The translations under genes and the position numbers were made by a program. This document shows, piece by piece, positions 33,842-43,526 of a stretch of DNA of 64,000 nt; position 1 is the first letter of the stretch, and every line of letters starts with the position of its first letter. A model generated the notes under the pieces. It did no database searches. It was not told the origin of the DNA and saw nothing but the letters and a program-made list of their open reading frames with translations. The stretch is taken from NCBI GenBank assembly GCA_963591575.1, contig CAVATL010000002.1, positions 85,692-149,691 of the forward strand, given 5' to 3'. This DNA comes from Methanomethylophilus sp963591575. Its GTDB lineage: Archaea > Thermoplasmatota > Thermoplasmata > Methanomassiliicoccales > Methanomethylophilaceae.

Positions 33842-34650
33842 TGGACAGCACCCTTGTTATCGCTTACGGTACTGGTAGCAGGAATCTTGCCAAGAGGTAT
33901 TCGAACGGAAAATATCCGATAGTCTTGATGGACAGGGCAAATTTTGATGATCCAGCCGCCCCCTGCGAGACCTGTATCCATGTAGGCGAAGATATCGAAA
34001 GTGACCTCAAAGAGGTTTGCAGGCTGATGTCCGGATACGCGTATGCGGTGCTGATCTTCTCTCCGTCAAGTGTCTCCGGTCAGGAGATCTACGAAGGGAT
34101 GATCAAATGTGCCAGCAATGCAAAAACGAAGCTGATCATATTCTGCATATTTCCGTTTTCCTTCGAGACCGAAAAGTTGGATCGGGCCGCCAGTTTCATC
34201 ACTGATTTCGGATCCGACACAGGCAATATCTTTGTTTTCGATTATCAGAAGACCATAGATAGGGAATATTCCCCTGTGAATTACAATGTGTTTTTGGAAT
34301 CTACGAACGATCTTGCGGCGCAGATTTTCGGAACAATCGTCAATCTTCTAGAATCCTCGCCGTTCTTTTCGTACTGCTCCGATCCCGTGTATACCATGGC
34401 AGTGGGGACAGGTCAGGCCCTAACCGAATCAATAAACGATGCTCTGGCACATCCGTTCTTCAATACCTGCCCGGGGTGCGGCAAGATCCTCATCCTTTCA
34501 GATCGGGAACCGGATGAAGCGGAACGCGAATCTGCAGTTCAGTTGCTGACCCTGAAAGCGAATGCGATGCCCGAATTCGCCGGACGTTCGGGACTGGGGG
34601 AGGACAAGGTCCTCCTGTTCATTCCCACTTCCTTCCGCCAGCACGAATGA
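33841..34650 (+). CDS. divergent FtsZ/tubulin-superfamily-like protein
   Basis: A 269-aa protein. The order of elements recalls FtsZ: an N-terminal strand and glycine-containing loop (LVIAYGTGSRNLAKRY), a strand ending IVLMDRANFD, then SGYAYAVLIFSPSSVSGQEIYEGMIKCA at the position of the tubulin signature, then LIIFCIFPFSFETEKLDRAASFI, like the IVTxPFxFEG region of FtsZ, and a later strand IFVFDYQKTI. The GGGTGTG nucleotide loop is replaced by SPSSVSG, so GTP binding is doubtful. Domain assignment is by eye. Its 3' end overlaps trmJ (opposite strand) by 32 bases. Two copies of ATGTGCCAG lie within it. Confidence 0.5.
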   Translation: MDSTLVIAYGTGSRNLAKRYSNGKYPIVLMDRANFDDPAAPCETCIHVGEDIESDLKEVCRLMSGYAYAVLIFSPSSVSGQEIYEGMIKCASNAKTKLIIFCIFPFSFETEKLDRAASFITDFGSDTGNIFVFDYQKTIDREYSPVNYNVFLESTNDLAAQIFGTIVNLLESSPFFSYCSDPVYTMAVGTGQALTESINDALAHPFFNTCPGCGKILILSDREPDEAERESAVQLLTLKANAMPEFAGRSGLGEDKVLLFIPTSFRQHE

Positions 34651-35335
34651 TCTTGGCGGCGTCACCGAGCACGCCCATGATGGTGTGGTACTCGTATTTG
34701 GTGGGGATGGAACGTCCCATCATGCGTCTGAACATGACACTTGTGGCCTCTCTCCTTGCATCGAGATAACCGATCTCCTCGAGAAGGTCTCCGAAGAACT
34801 GGAAGAGAAGTTCCTTTTCCTGATGGTCTGCGGGGACGCAGCGGTTGGGGATGTTGGATGTCTGGAACATTTCATAAAGGACCACTCCGACAGAGTGGGA
34901 GAGGTTCATGATTGGGTAGGTTTCGGATGCGGGGATGGTGATGAGCACGTCGCAGCAGTTGAGCTCAGACTGGAGCAGACCGATATCCTCCCTTCCGAAA
35001 ACAAGTGCGATCTTCTCTTCATAACCCTTGGTGGATTCTGCAAACTCACGGACGGGTACGGGGATCCTGGTGTAGTTCTTGTCGCCTTTGGTGGTGACCC
35101 CGCTGGTGCCGACCACGAGGAAGCAGTCCTTCAAGGCGTCTTCCATGGAGGTCACGGTGACCGCGTTCTCCAGGATGTGGGAGCCGTGTTTCGACCTGTT
35201 GAACGCGGTGTCCCCGAGTTCGCAGGGGTTTACAAGATAGAGTTCTTCAACATCAAAATTGGCCATGCAGCGAGCAATGGCACCGACATTTCCTTCGAAT
35301 TTCGGTCCGACGAGGACCACCCGGATATCTGGCAT
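34619..35335 (-). CDS. tRNA 2'-O-methyltransferase TrmJ-like (SpoU/SPOUT)
   Basis: A 238-aa SPOUT methyltransferase. MPDIRVVLVGPKFEGNVGAIARCMANFDVEELYLVNP is the N-terminal motif, LVFGREDIGLLQSEL is motif 2 and IPASETYPIMNLSHSVGVVLYEMF is the knotted SAM-binding motif 3. The archaeal TrmJ modifies position 32 of tRNA. I chose the ATG at 35335; the frame extends to 35392 but the first 19 residues do not belong to the family. The ATGTGCCAG word lies just upstream at 35343. Confidence 0.88.
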   Translation of the reverse strand: MPDIRVVLVGPKFEGNVGAIARCMANFDVEELYLVNPCELGDTAFNRSKHGSHILENAVTVTSMEDALKDCFLVVGTSGVTTKGDKNYTRIPVPVREFAESTKGYEEKIALVFGREDIGLLQSELNCCDVLITIPASETYPIMNLSHSVGVVLYEMFQTSNIPNRCVPADHQEKELLFQFFGDLLEEIGYLDARREATSVMFRRMMGRSIPTKYEYHTIMGVLGDAAKIIRAGGRKWE

Positions 35336-35499
35336 ATTAACGATGTGCCAGAACACAATGTGACTATATCCTTTTCGGTTTATCTGGGTCATATGATGCC
35401 ATCGGGAAATAGTCTCTCTTTCTTACATATGTCTTCAAATCAGAAATTAAACCCAGATTTTGAGAAAAAGTCACAATATTTTAATTAAATTTTTACATA

Positions 35500-36716
35500 A
35501 TGCTGTTCATGATAGTACGCTTCAGTGTGTCCAATTATCGTTTGTTTTATGAAAAGGCCACACTATCGATGGAAGCGACAAGAGATAAGGTCCTTTCCGA
35601 AACAAGTTCTCCTGCAAAGAATACAAGAACGATTGTTGAAGATGGCCATCATCTACGGGGCGAATGCCTCAGGTAAAAGTGCAATGTTCCAGGCGTTGAA
35701 TTTATTCACGGAGTTCATCAGGACTTCGGCAACATATAACCAGAACACATCACTTGATTACGCTCCTTTTGCTTTCTATAATTTCACGTTGCCGATCTCG
35801 ATGGAATGTGAGTTCATCACAAAAGGTATATGCTATCAGTATGGATTTTCATATAAGTGCGAAGAGATCGTCAGTGAGTTCTGTACAGTTATCCGGATGC
35901 TCGGAAGACAACTGTTTTCGAACGCATAGGGGAGAGATATACTTTCAAATCCTAATCAAGACTCAGGAAAGAGAATGCTCGGAAGGTCGTTCCGAAGTCG
36001 CTTTATGTCTCTGTCTGTTCCCAATTCAAGGATAAAGACTGTGCCAATGTTTTCGAATGGGCTTCCAGGGAGATCTCTGTTCTCGCCGACCATGATCTCT
36101 ATGCATCCCTCAAGGCATTTGCAGATATGGCGAATACTGACGGAAGACTGTGGGAATACGTTTTGAAAGCAATACGTCTCACGGACCTCGGGATGATTGA
36201 CGTGTGTCGCAAGGGAAAGAACAAATCCTCTGCGGATGCGGGAGTCGTTTCCCGCTCAATTCAGGATATCTGGGTTATGCACAATTCCGACGGAGTTCTA
36301 AAGGGGCTTCCGATCAGTGCAGAGTCCTCAGGGACCGTCCGCCTTCTGGCAATAATCGGACCAATTGTCCAGGCTTTGGCGAATGGAATGACCTTGGAGA
36401 TCGATGAAATCGATCTCAGTCTCCATCCGGACCTGTGCAGATGGGTCGTCGGTCTGTTCCTGGACCCTTCGGAGAATCAGAAAAACGCACAACCGATTGT
36501 AAATATACAGGATGTTTCGCTGTTGACCAATCTATTGTTCGGCGCGACCAGGTGTGGCTGTCGATCAGGGATTCCGGTACTGGAAAGGGATAGATAAGGA
36601 GGCTGTCTGATTACAGCGTCCGTAATGATCTGGATATCCGGAAATCATATCTCAATGACAGTTTCGGAGGCAGGCCGTTCATAGTCCCAGAGAAGATGTT
36701 CGAGGACAAAGGTTGA
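35500..36716 (+). pseudogene. decayed AAA ATPase of the AAA_15/21 (defence-associated) type
   Basis: The pieces of one gene lie in three frames. It starts MLFMIVRFSVSNYRLFYEKATLSMEATRDKV in frame, shifts before MAIIYGANASGKSAMFQALN (Walker A), shifts again near 35900-35960 where a stop also occurs, continues as NARKVVPKSLYVSV and on to SSGTVRLLAIIGPIVQALANGMTLEIDEIDLSLHPD (Walker B), then shifts once more before DLDIRKSYLNDSFGGRPFIVPE. Intact relatives are ATP-binding proteins often found in phage-defence or toxin contexts. At least three frameshifts and one stop make it non-functional. AT-rich flanks suggest a transferred gene. Confidence 0.78.
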
Positions 36717-36800
36717 TGTTGAGAGTGCACTTCACTTTCGGCCACCTCCCCCGCTTACGCTTATATTCTCAACCATTCATAGATATCTGAGAGGTGTGGT

Positions 36801-37115
36801 ATGAACACGTACTACTACGATGGGATATCTTTCAACAGCATCGACAACATGATCGATGCGGTCAGACATGATGTGGACTTCAGCTTCGGGGATGCGGACC
36901 TCGACAGGATCCTCAGAGACAACGGAAGCGCAGACATCGATGGTCTGGGTCTTTCGACGAGTTCGGCTCTGAAGAGACATAACTACAGCGAATACAGGAA
37001 GCGCCGCAATGACATCATCGACCAGATCGTGTCCGAGATAAGGGAAGGCGTCGAGCTGGAACTGTTCCCGATAAGGGTCCCGTACACGTATAATGTCATA
37101 GAATGCAGCGAATGA
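36801..37115 (+). CDS. uncharacterised acidic protein
   Basis: A 104-aa acidic protein (MNTYYYDGISFNSIDNMIDAVRHDVDF) with no recognised family. A GAGGTG ribosome-binding site lies 6 bases before the ATG, and CTTATATTC lies about 40 bases upstream. Base composition matches the host genes and not the decayed ATPase before it, so it is probably a real gene. Confidence 0.6.
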   Translation: MNTYYYDGISFNSIDNMIDAVRHDVDFSFGDADLDRILRDNGSADIDGLGLSTSSALKRHNYSEYRKRRNDIIDQIVSEIREGVELELFPIRVPYTYNVIECSE

Positions 37116-37157
37116 GTCTGACCCTGTTCTAAATAGTTGGTTCACAGTAACAGGTCT

Positions 37158-37910
37158 GTGTCAACACCTAAAAATCATCCACGTTACAAGTCCCTCATGG
37201 TGAGGGAGCATCTCGCAGAGATGGTGGAACAGGGTCTGGTAACCCCGACAGGCCTCATCTCCCATGGAAGGGGGGAGGCCTTCGACTATCTTATGGGAGA
37301 GCACACCATAGCTCCCGCACTGGAAGCGGAACGTGCCGCTGCGGCCTTCCTTCTGAAGGCGAAACGTCCGGTCGTCTGCGTCAACGGGAACTCCATCGCA
37401 TTGGATCCCAAAGGCCTCATCGGCCTTGCAAAGGCCGTTCCGGCGAAGATGGAGGTCAACATCTTTCACCGCACCGAAGAACGCATGAAACAGCTTGTGG
37501 ACTACATGGTGTCCCAGGGGGCCGACGGTATCCTCGGCCTCGATCCTGACGAGAGGATCCCGAACCTCACTTCCGACAGAGCACTCTGCACCAAAGAGGG
37601 AATTTTCGATTCCGACGTCATCGTGGTTCCCATCGAGGACGGCGACCGCGCCGAAGCACTCATCGCCATGGGAAAGATCGTCATTTCCATCGATCTCAAC
37701 CCGCTTTCCCGCACATCCAAGGTGGCATCCGTTCCTATTTCGGATGAGATCACCCGTGCCGTGGAGAACATCACGAAGTTCGTGGAGGAGCTCCGCGGAG
37801 ATGACAAACAGATCGAAGATATCATCAGCAATTATTCATCGGTCAGGACCCGCAGGGACACCATTTCCTGTATCTGCGGATCCCTGGTGGCCGAATTCAA
37901 GGAGGATTGA
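37158..37910 (+). CDS. 4-phosphopantoate-beta-alanine ligase
   Basis: A 250-aa enzyme of the archaeal coenzyme A pathway (COG1701), which joins 4-phosphopantoate and beta-alanine to make 4'-phosphopantothenate. Recognised from HPRYKSLMVREHLAEMVEQGLVTPTGLISHGRGEAFDYL and VNIFHRTEERMKQL...GADGILGLDPDERIPNLTSDRALC. I chose the GTG at 37158, with AGGT upstream; a TTG at 37137 is possible. It is coupled to ahcY, three bases away. Confidence 0.9.
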   Translation: MSTPKNHPRYKSLMVREHLAEMVEQGLVTPTGLISHGRGEAFDYLMGEHTIAPALEAERAAAAFLLKAKRPVVCVNGNSIALDPKGLIGLAKAVPAKMEVNIFHRTEERMKQLVDYMVSQGADGILGLDPDERIPNLTSDRALCTKEGIFDSDVIVVPIEDGDRAEALIAMGKIVISIDLNPLSRTSKVASVPISDEITRAVENITKFVEELRGDDKQIEDIISNYSSVRTRRDTISCICGSLVAEFKED

Positions 37911-37912
37911 CA

Positions 37913-39151
37913 ATGGACGAACTGGTCAGAAAAGGCAGTCTGCGTCTCCACTGGGCATATGACCATATGCCCGTTCTGCAGGAGATCGACAAAAGATTCA
38001 GAAAAGAACAGCCCCTTGCAGGCCTCCGCATCGGAATGGCCCTGCACACCGAGGCCAAGACAGGAATGCTCGCGGTGACACTTGCCAACGCCGGCGCGAA
38101 GATCTGTCTTGCAAGCTGCAACCCGCTGTCCACCGACGATTCGGTGGCCGCCGCCCTCCGTGAGGAGTTCGGGCTTGAAGTGTATGCCAAGAAATTCGAG
38201 AGCGACGAGGAATATTACTCGAACCTCAACAAGGTCCTCGATATCAGACCTGACTTCGTCATCGACGACGGTGCCGACCTCATCACTATGGCACACACCT
38301 CCCGCCGCGAGGTACTTTCCAACATCAAAGGCGGAAACGAGGAGACCACCACCGGTGTCGTGCGCCTCAAGGCCATGGCTGCGGACGGAAAACTGGAATT
38401 CCCCGTGATGGACGTCAACGATTCGAAGATGAAATATCTGTTCGACAACAGGTACGGTACCGGGCAGTCGGTCTTTGACGGATGGATGAACGCCACCAAT
38501 CTCATCGTGGCAGGTAAACACGTCGTGGTCGCAGGTTACGGATGGTGCGGAAAAGGTGTTGCCATGAGGTCCAAAGGACTCGGTGCACTTGTAACCGTTA
38601 CCGAAGTGGACCCTGTCAAGGCCATCGAGGCCCGTATGGATGGATTCGAAGTCAAACCCATGAGCGAGGCCGTCAAGACCGCAGACATGGTGTTCACCGT
38701 CACCGGATGCAAGGACATCGTCACCGCCAAGGACATTGCCAACATGAAGGACGGATGTGTCCTCGGCAACGCGGGACACTTCGACAACGAGATCTCCAAG
38801 AAGGACCTCAATGAGATATCTGTCTCCAAAGAGCAGGTCAGGGACTTCATCGACTGCTACACTCTCAAGGACGGAAGGAGGATCTACCTCATCGGAGATG
38901 GCAGGCTGATGAACCTCGCCGCAGGTCAGGGACATCCTGCCGAGATTATGGACACCAGTTTCTCCACTCAGGCCATGGCCATCGAGTACATGGTGGAGAA
39001 TCATGACGCCCTTCCCAACGGGGTCATCAGGGTGCCCGACGAGATCGATGAGAAACTCGCCCGCATCAAACTCGACACTCTGGGTATATCGATCGACTCG
39101 CTCACCGACGAGCAGTACAACTATATCCACAGCTGGCAGGAAGGAACCTGA
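37913..39151 (+). CDS. ahcY: S-adenosylhomocysteine (or S-inosylhomocysteine) hydrolase
   Basis: A 412-aa NAD-dependent hydrolase that clears the product inhibitor of methyltransferases. Conserved motifs: CNPLSTDDSVAAAL, DDGADLI, GGNEETTTGVVRL, the NAD-binding VVVAGYGWCGKGVAM and GNAGHFDNEI. Some methanogen homologues prefer S-inosylhomocysteine; sequence alone does not decide. The ATG at 37913 has GGAGG about 8 bases upstream. It overlaps nothing but is closely followed by a glycosyltransferase. Confidence 0.94.
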   Translation: MDELVRKGSLRLHWAYDHMPVLQEIDKRFRKEQPLAGLRIGMALHTEAKTGMLAVTLANAGAKICLASCNPLSTDDSVAAALREEFGLEVYAKKFESDEEYYSNLNKVLDIRPDFVIDDGADLITMAHTSRREVLSNIKGGNEETTTGVVRLKAMAADGKLEFPVMDVNDSKMKYLFDNRYGTGQSVFDGWMNATNLIVAGKHVVVAGYGWCGKGVAMRSKGLGALVTVTEVDPVKAIEARMDGFEVKPMSEAVKTADMVFTVTGCKDIVTAKDIANMKDGCVLGNAGHFDNEISKKDLNEISVSKEQVRDFIDCYTLKDGRRIYLIGDGRLMNLAAGQGHPAEIMDTSFSTQAMAIEYMVENHDALPNGVIRVPDEIDEKLARIKLDTLGISIDSLTDEQYNYIHSWQEGT

Positions 39152-39152
39152 G

Positions 39153-40301
39153 TTGCGCATAGCGATCATGACCGACAGTTACCGCCCCACCACCGACGGG
39201 GTGGTGACTGCCGTTCTTGTCACCCGCCGTGTGCTCGAAGAACTGGGGCACACGGTCTTTATCATCGCCCCCGATCCGGGGGAGGAATATCGGGAGGAAG
39301 GAGTCTATTACTTCCGTGCGGTCAAGTTCCGCAGTTATCCTGGATACTTCGTTCCTCTTTTCCCATCGGACAAGTCGGACCTCATCCGTAAGCTGAAACC
39401 GGATGTGATCCACATCAGAGGGGTGGCTTTCATGGCGGTGAAGGCATTGATCGCATCCCACAACACAGGGGTTCCCACCGTCCTGACATATGATACGATG
39501 GTCACAGACGTCATCGAACAGTATTCTCCCATCAAGCTTCCGAAGAATGTGTTGGTGGGCGGGGCTTCGAAATACATCCGTTTCCTTCTGAAACGTCCCG
39601 ACGCGGTGGCGGTGCCGACACCAAGCACCGGAAGGGAGCTGACCGAGATCATAGGTGCAAGACCCAGACGTATGGAGGTGATTCCCACTGGTATCGACAC
39701 CGACCATTTCTCCCGCTCGGATGCAGGTCCTGCCATACGCGAGAAATACAGCCTTACTGGAAAGAGGATAGTCATCTATGTAGGCAGATTGTCCTATGAG
39801 AAGAACATCGACCTCCTGATCCGTTCCATGAAACTCATGGATGAAGATGTGGTGCTGATGGTCGTCGGACAGGGTCCTGCCGGAGACAGTCTTCACGATC
39901 TGGTGGAAAAGGAAGGTCTTTCGGATAGGGTCGTCTTCACTGGATACATATTCGATCAGGTCCTGGTCGACCATTATTCCTGTGCGGACGCCTTTGCATC
40001 CGCATCCGTGTTCGAGACCCAGGGATTCACTGTCCAGGAGGCCATGTCCTGTGGACTGCCGGTGGCCTGCGGCAACGGCAGGGCGTTCACCGATTTTATT
40101 GTCAACGGAGAGAACGGGTATCTCTTCGATCTGACGGAGGGGGACTGCGCACGTGCGATGAACCTTGCGCTCAACGCTCCGGATGACGTCAGGGCAAGGT
40201 CCAAAGAGACCGCTTTGGCCTACGGGCTGAAACCGACCACCGAGAGACTTGTGAAATTATATGAGGAAGTCATATCCAAAAAGAAAGAGGGTGTGAAATG
40301 A
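39153..40301 (+). CDS. GT4-family glycosyltransferase
   Basis: A 382-aa GT-B fold enzyme. The N-terminal domain begins RIAIMTDSYRPTTDGVVTAVL, common to GT4 enzymes that act on diacylglycerol or lipid-linked sugars. The C-terminal domain has the donor site VIYVGRLSYEKNIDLLIRSM and FASASVFETQGFTVQEAMSCGLPV (E-x7-E). A TTG start at 39153 follows the ahcY stop by one base. It overlaps the next glycosyltransferase by 4 bases. Likely target is a membrane lipid or surface glycan. Confidence 0.88.
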   Translation: MRIAIMTDSYRPTTDGVVTAVLVTRRVLEELGHTVFIIAPDPGEEYREEGVYYFRAVKFRSYPGYFVPLFPSDKSDLIRKLKPDVIHIRGVAFMAVKALIASHNTGVPTVLTYDTMVTDVIEQYSPIKLPKNVLVGGASKYIRFLLKRPDAVAVPTPSTGRELTEIIGARPRRMEVIPTGIDTDHFSRSDAGPAIREKYSLTGKRIVIYVGRLSYEKNIDLLIRSMKLMDEDVVLMVVGQGPAGDSLHDLVEKEGLSDRVVFTGYIFDQVLVDHYSCADAFASASVFETQGFTVQEAMSCGLPVACGNGRAFTDFIVNGENGYLFDLTEGDCARAMNLALNAPDDVRARSKETALAYGLKPTTERLVKLYEEVISKKKEGVK

Positions 40302-41410
40302 AGATCGTCGACGTCAATCCGTTCTTCATGCCGTACAACGGCGGGATCGAGAACAGGATGTATGATACCTCCCGCCTTTTGGCGGCCAAAGGCCACGAGG
40401 TGACCGTTGTGACAGGCCGTCTGTCCGATGATTCGCCGGAGGAGGAGACCGTCGACGGGTTCAGGATAATCCGTCTGAAGTCGCGGCAGATCCGTCTTTA
40501 CAACCCGCCGTTCATATCGTCCACAGGCATCTCCGAAGCATTGAATTCAATAGACCCAGACATCGTGAATTTCAATTACCGCTGGGCCCCGAGCTATACA
40601 AAGGCGCTTCACAGATACGACGGAAAGAAGGTGTTCACCTACCACAATATGTGGGGTGAAGGAACCGGTGTGGTCGCGAAATTCTCCGAGTACAACGATA
40701 ACCGTTTCGCCAAGACCATGGAGACCTTCGACCATATCATTGCCGTAAGCGACTTCGTCCGCAAGGATCTCATCCGCCGTGGATATTCTGAAAATTACAT
40801 TACAACCGTACCGTCCTGTCTCCGCGGAGACGTCGTTCCCGGGGAGGGGAAAGGGGATTTCGCATTGTCCCTGGGACGTCTTGTGAAGACCAAGGGTCTG
40901 AACTATCTGATCGAGGCCATGCGGGACACCCCCCACAGACTGGTCCTCTGCGGAAAAGGGCCCGAAGAACACAGATTAAGGAAGCTCATCGCAAAATACG
41001 GTCTTGAAGACCGGGTCGAGATGAAAGGCTATGTCAGCGAAGAGGAGAAGAACAGGCTCATGGGTGACTGCAGGTTCTTCGTGATGCCTTCTTTGCACGA
41101 ATCCCTGGGTCTTGCGGCCGAGGAGCTTATGGCCCACGGAAGGCCCATAATCTGCTCTGATGCGGACGGTCTTCCCGACACCGTGGGTGACTGCGGATAC
41201 GTCGTGCCTGCCGGCGACAGCGTCGCTCTTGCACATGCGATGAACAATCTTTTCGCCGATGACGGGAAGTGCAGCAGACTGGCCGCCGAGGCCGTCAAAC
41301 GTGCAAAATATTTCGACTGGGACGTTCATCTTCGGGGCATCGAGGAGGTTTATCAGAAAGTGATCTCCGGTGAATACAAGGCCTCCGATGCGCATTCCGA
41401 AAAGGTGTGA
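40298..41410 (+). CDS. GT4-family glycosyltransferase
   Basis: A 370-aa GT-B enzyme. It starts MKIVDVNPFFMPYNGGIENRM. The donor domain has LSLGRLVKTKGLNYLIEAM and MPSLHESLGLAAEELMAHGRPI (E-x7-E type). It overlaps the previous glycosyltransferase by 4 bases, and its stop is followed two bases later by the sugar kinase ATG, so three genes are coupled. Its lack of membrane helices suggests action at the inner face. Confidence 0.87.
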   Translation: MKIVDVNPFFMPYNGGIENRMYDTSRLLAAKGHEVTVVTGRLSDDSPEEETVDGFRIIRLKSRQIRLYNPPFISSTGISEALNSIDPDIVNFNYRWAPSYTKALHRYDGKKVFTYHNMWGEGTGVVAKFSEYNDNRFAKTMETFDHIIAVSDFVRKDLIRRGYSENYITTVPSCLRGDVVPGEGKGDFALSLGRLVKTKGLNYLIEAMRDTPHRLVLCGKGPEEHRLRKLIAKYGLEDRVEMKGYVSEEEKNRLMGDCRFFVMPSLHESLGLAAEELMAHGRPIICSDADGLPDTVGDCGYVVPAGDSVALAHAMNNLFADDGKCSRLAAEAVKRAKYFDWDVHLRGIEEVYQKVISGEYKASDAHSEKV

Positions 41411-41412
41411 CA

Positions 41413-42333
41413 ATGACAGCAAAGAAGCCGTTCCTCAGTGTCTACGGACACATCACCATCGATCAGATCATCTCCGTGGAGAGGTTCCCAAACCTCAACG
41501 AGACGGTCGACATACTTTCGAAGACCACCACTCTGGGCGGGACCGGAGCCAACATAGCGATCGCGGCCGCCAGGCTCGGGGTGCCGACCGCTATCTGTGC
41601 GTTCGTCGGTTCGGACATCCCGATGAAATACGTCAGGGAGATAGAGGATTCCGGCCTGATAACCGACGAACTGGTCACGGTGAACGATTTTGAGACCTCG
41701 CAGTGCACCGTTCTTAACGATGCGGAACTCAGGCAGAAGGTCATCTTCTATCAGGGTCCGCAGGGATACGCATCGCAGATCGGTAAGGACCTTCTGAAGA
41801 ACGCACGCGAATCGGAATGGGTGCATTTCTGTACCGGCGAGCCAGAGTATTATCTGCGTCTGATGTCCGAGCTGTCAGGCCACAGTGCCAGACTATCAAT
41901 GGACCCCGCTCAGGAGACATACCGCCTGTGGCCTGAAGACAGGTTATCGCGCGGGATCTCGATGGCCGATGCCGTGTTCTGCAACGAGTATGAGGCGAAG
42001 GTCATCGAGGAGCGTTTGGGTATCAATTCTGTATTGGACCTTGACAAATCCCTGGTGGTCAAGACTCTCGGTGCGGCAGGAAGCATCGCACGCATCGGTG
42101 ACGAGATCATCGAGATCCCCTGTGTACAGTGTGTCAAAGCGGTGGATGCCACCGGCTGCGGTGACACCTTTCGTGCGGGATTCTATTCTGGACTCTATCA
42201 CGGTTATTCTGTGAAGGAGTCATTGATCCTCGCTTCTGCGGTTTCTTCTTTCACCATTGAATGCACGGGTGCACTGAACAACCTTCCCGAATGGTCCGCT
42301 GTGGAAGAGAGGGCCGCACCGTATCTGAGGTGA
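41413..42333 (+). CDS. PfkB-family sugar kinase
   Basis: A 306-aa ribokinase-family kinase. The glycine motif GGTGANIAIAAARLGVP and the catalytic DATGCGDTFRAGFYSG (Asp base in the GxGD motif) are intact. The substrate is not evident; archaeal members act on ribose, fructose, nucleosides or ADP-dependent substrates. It follows two glycosyltransferases and precedes AK6. Confidence 0.85.
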   Translation: MTAKKPFLSVYGHITIDQIISVERFPNLNETVDILSKTTTLGGTGANIAIAAARLGVPTAICAFVGSDIPMKYVREIEDSGLITDELVTVNDFETSQCTVLNDAELRQKVIFYQGPQGYASQIGKDLLKNARESEWVHFCTGEPEYYLRLMSELSGHSARLSMDPAQETYRLWPEDRLSRGISMADAVFCNEYEAKVIEERLGINSVLDLDKSLVVKTLGAAGSIARIGDEIIEIPCVQCVKAVDATGCGDTFRAGFYSGLYHGYSVKESLILASAVSSFTIECTGALNNLPEWSAVEERAAPYLR

Positions 42334-42336
42334 ACC

Positions 42337-42870
42337 ATGGCCGTCATCGCGATTACCGGGACCCCCGGGGTCGGAAAGACCTCCGTTTCCACCGAACTGA
42401 GGGCCCGCGGATACGAAGTGGTGGACATCAACGAGCATCTCCGCAAATACGGTCTTCTCGGTGAGAAGGACGTCGCCCGCGACACCTACAACGTCGATAT
42501 GGAAGCACTCAATGATTCTCTTGAGGGGTACCGGAAAAAGGACGGGGTAGTGTTCCTGGATTCGCATCTGGCACATGAGACCGACTGTTCCAGGATCATC
42601 GTTCTCCGCTGCAATCCGAAGGCCCTTGCCGGGCGTCTCAGAGCCCGCGGATATTCGGAGCAGAAGGTCCGCGAGAACGTTCAGGCGGAGATCCTCGATG
42701 TGATCCTCTGCGAGGCCACGGATTCGGATATTCCGGTGAACGAATATGACTGTTCATCCGGAACGGTTTCCGACGCAGTCGATTTTATAGAACGGATTCT
42801 TAAGGGGGAGACAGAGATCGGTCTGCCGGGTTCGGTGGATTGGACCGGAGAGATGGACGAATGGTTCTAG
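42337..42870 (+). CDS. adenylate kinase AK6/Fap7 type
   Basis: A 177-aa P-loop kinase of the AK6/Fap7 family, which in archaea and eukaryotes is linked to small-subunit rRNA maturation. P-loop GTPGVGKTS at residues 8-16, then DINEHLRKYGLLGEKDVARDTYNVD and LDSHLAHETDC. The family's RxxY/GYSEQKVRENVQAE lid is present. It overlaps the start of the CDP-alcohol transferase by 10 bases. The ATGTGCCAG word at 42568 lies in HLAHE. Confidence 0.88.
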   Translation: MAVIAITGTPGVGKTSVSTELRARGYEVVDINEHLRKYGLLGEKDVARDTYNVDMEALNDSLEGYRKKDGVVFLDSHLAHETDCSRIIVLRCNPKALAGRLRARGYSEQKVRENVQAEILDVILCEATDSDIPVNEYDCSSGTVSDAVDFIERILKGETEIGLPGSVDWTGEMDEWF

Positions 42871-43526
42871 ACAAGCACAGAAAAGAAGCAGACTTCACGT
42901 TGGCCCCCGTTGCCAAAAGATTGATCAACGTGAATCCCAACACGATTTCGTGGCTGGGACTTATCATGGCCGCCGTGAGTGGAGTCCTTCTTTATCTCAG
43001 CTGGGACTATCATTACATGCTGTGTTTTGCCGCCATTGCTGTCATCGTTTCCGGTTATTTTGACGCATTGGACGGCAAGATCGCAAAGCTTGCCGGAAAA
43101 TGTACTGTGAAAGGAGATTATCTCGACCACGTCTTCGACCGTTACGCTGATATGTTCATGATCGCCGCCATCGCGCTCAGCGGATGGTGCGATACCACCA
43201 TCGGACTGCTTGCGGTCATCGGTGTCCTTCTCACCTCATACATGGGTACCCAGGCCCAGGCCATCGGTGCCAAGAGGCTTTACGACGGGCTTCTCGGAAG
43301 GGCGGACCGTGTCGTCCTCTGTTTCCTGTTCCCGATCATCCAGGGTATCATGCTCATTTTCGGATACGGTTCTTTCGAGTTCATCGGCCACACCTTCACC
43401 TGGATGGAGATCATGATGATCTACTTCGCTGTCCTCGGCAATCTGACCGCGGTGCAGAGGGTATTGATCACCTGGAAGAATCTCGGTGAAGCAGAAAAGA
43501 CCCAGAGTGAAGAAAAAGATCACTGA
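42861..43526 (+). CDS. CDP-alcohol phosphatidyltransferase (possibly archaetidylinositol phosphate synthase)
   Basis: A 221-aa membrane enzyme. The signature D-x2-DG-x2-A...G-x3-D-x3-D is seen as DALDGKIAKLAGKCTVKGDYLDHVFD. About six transmembrane helices. It transfers a CDP-archaeol lipid to an alcohol; the short size and the neighbourhood fit archaetidylinositol phosphate synthase, but other substrates are possible. The ATG at 42861 has GGAGAG upstream. It is convergent with priL, overlapping by 7 bases. Confidence 0.85.
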   Translation: MVLDKHRKEADFTLAPVAKRLINVNPNTISWLGLIMAAVSGVLLYLSWDYHYMLCFAAIAVIVSGYFDALDGKIAKLAGKCTVKGDYLDHVFDRYADMFMIAAIALSGWCDTTIGLLAVIGVLLTSYMGTQAQAIGAKRLYDGLLGRADRVVLCFLFPIIQGIMLIFGYGSFEFIGHTFTWMEIMMIYFAVLGNLTAVQRVLITWKNLGEAEKTQSEEKDH

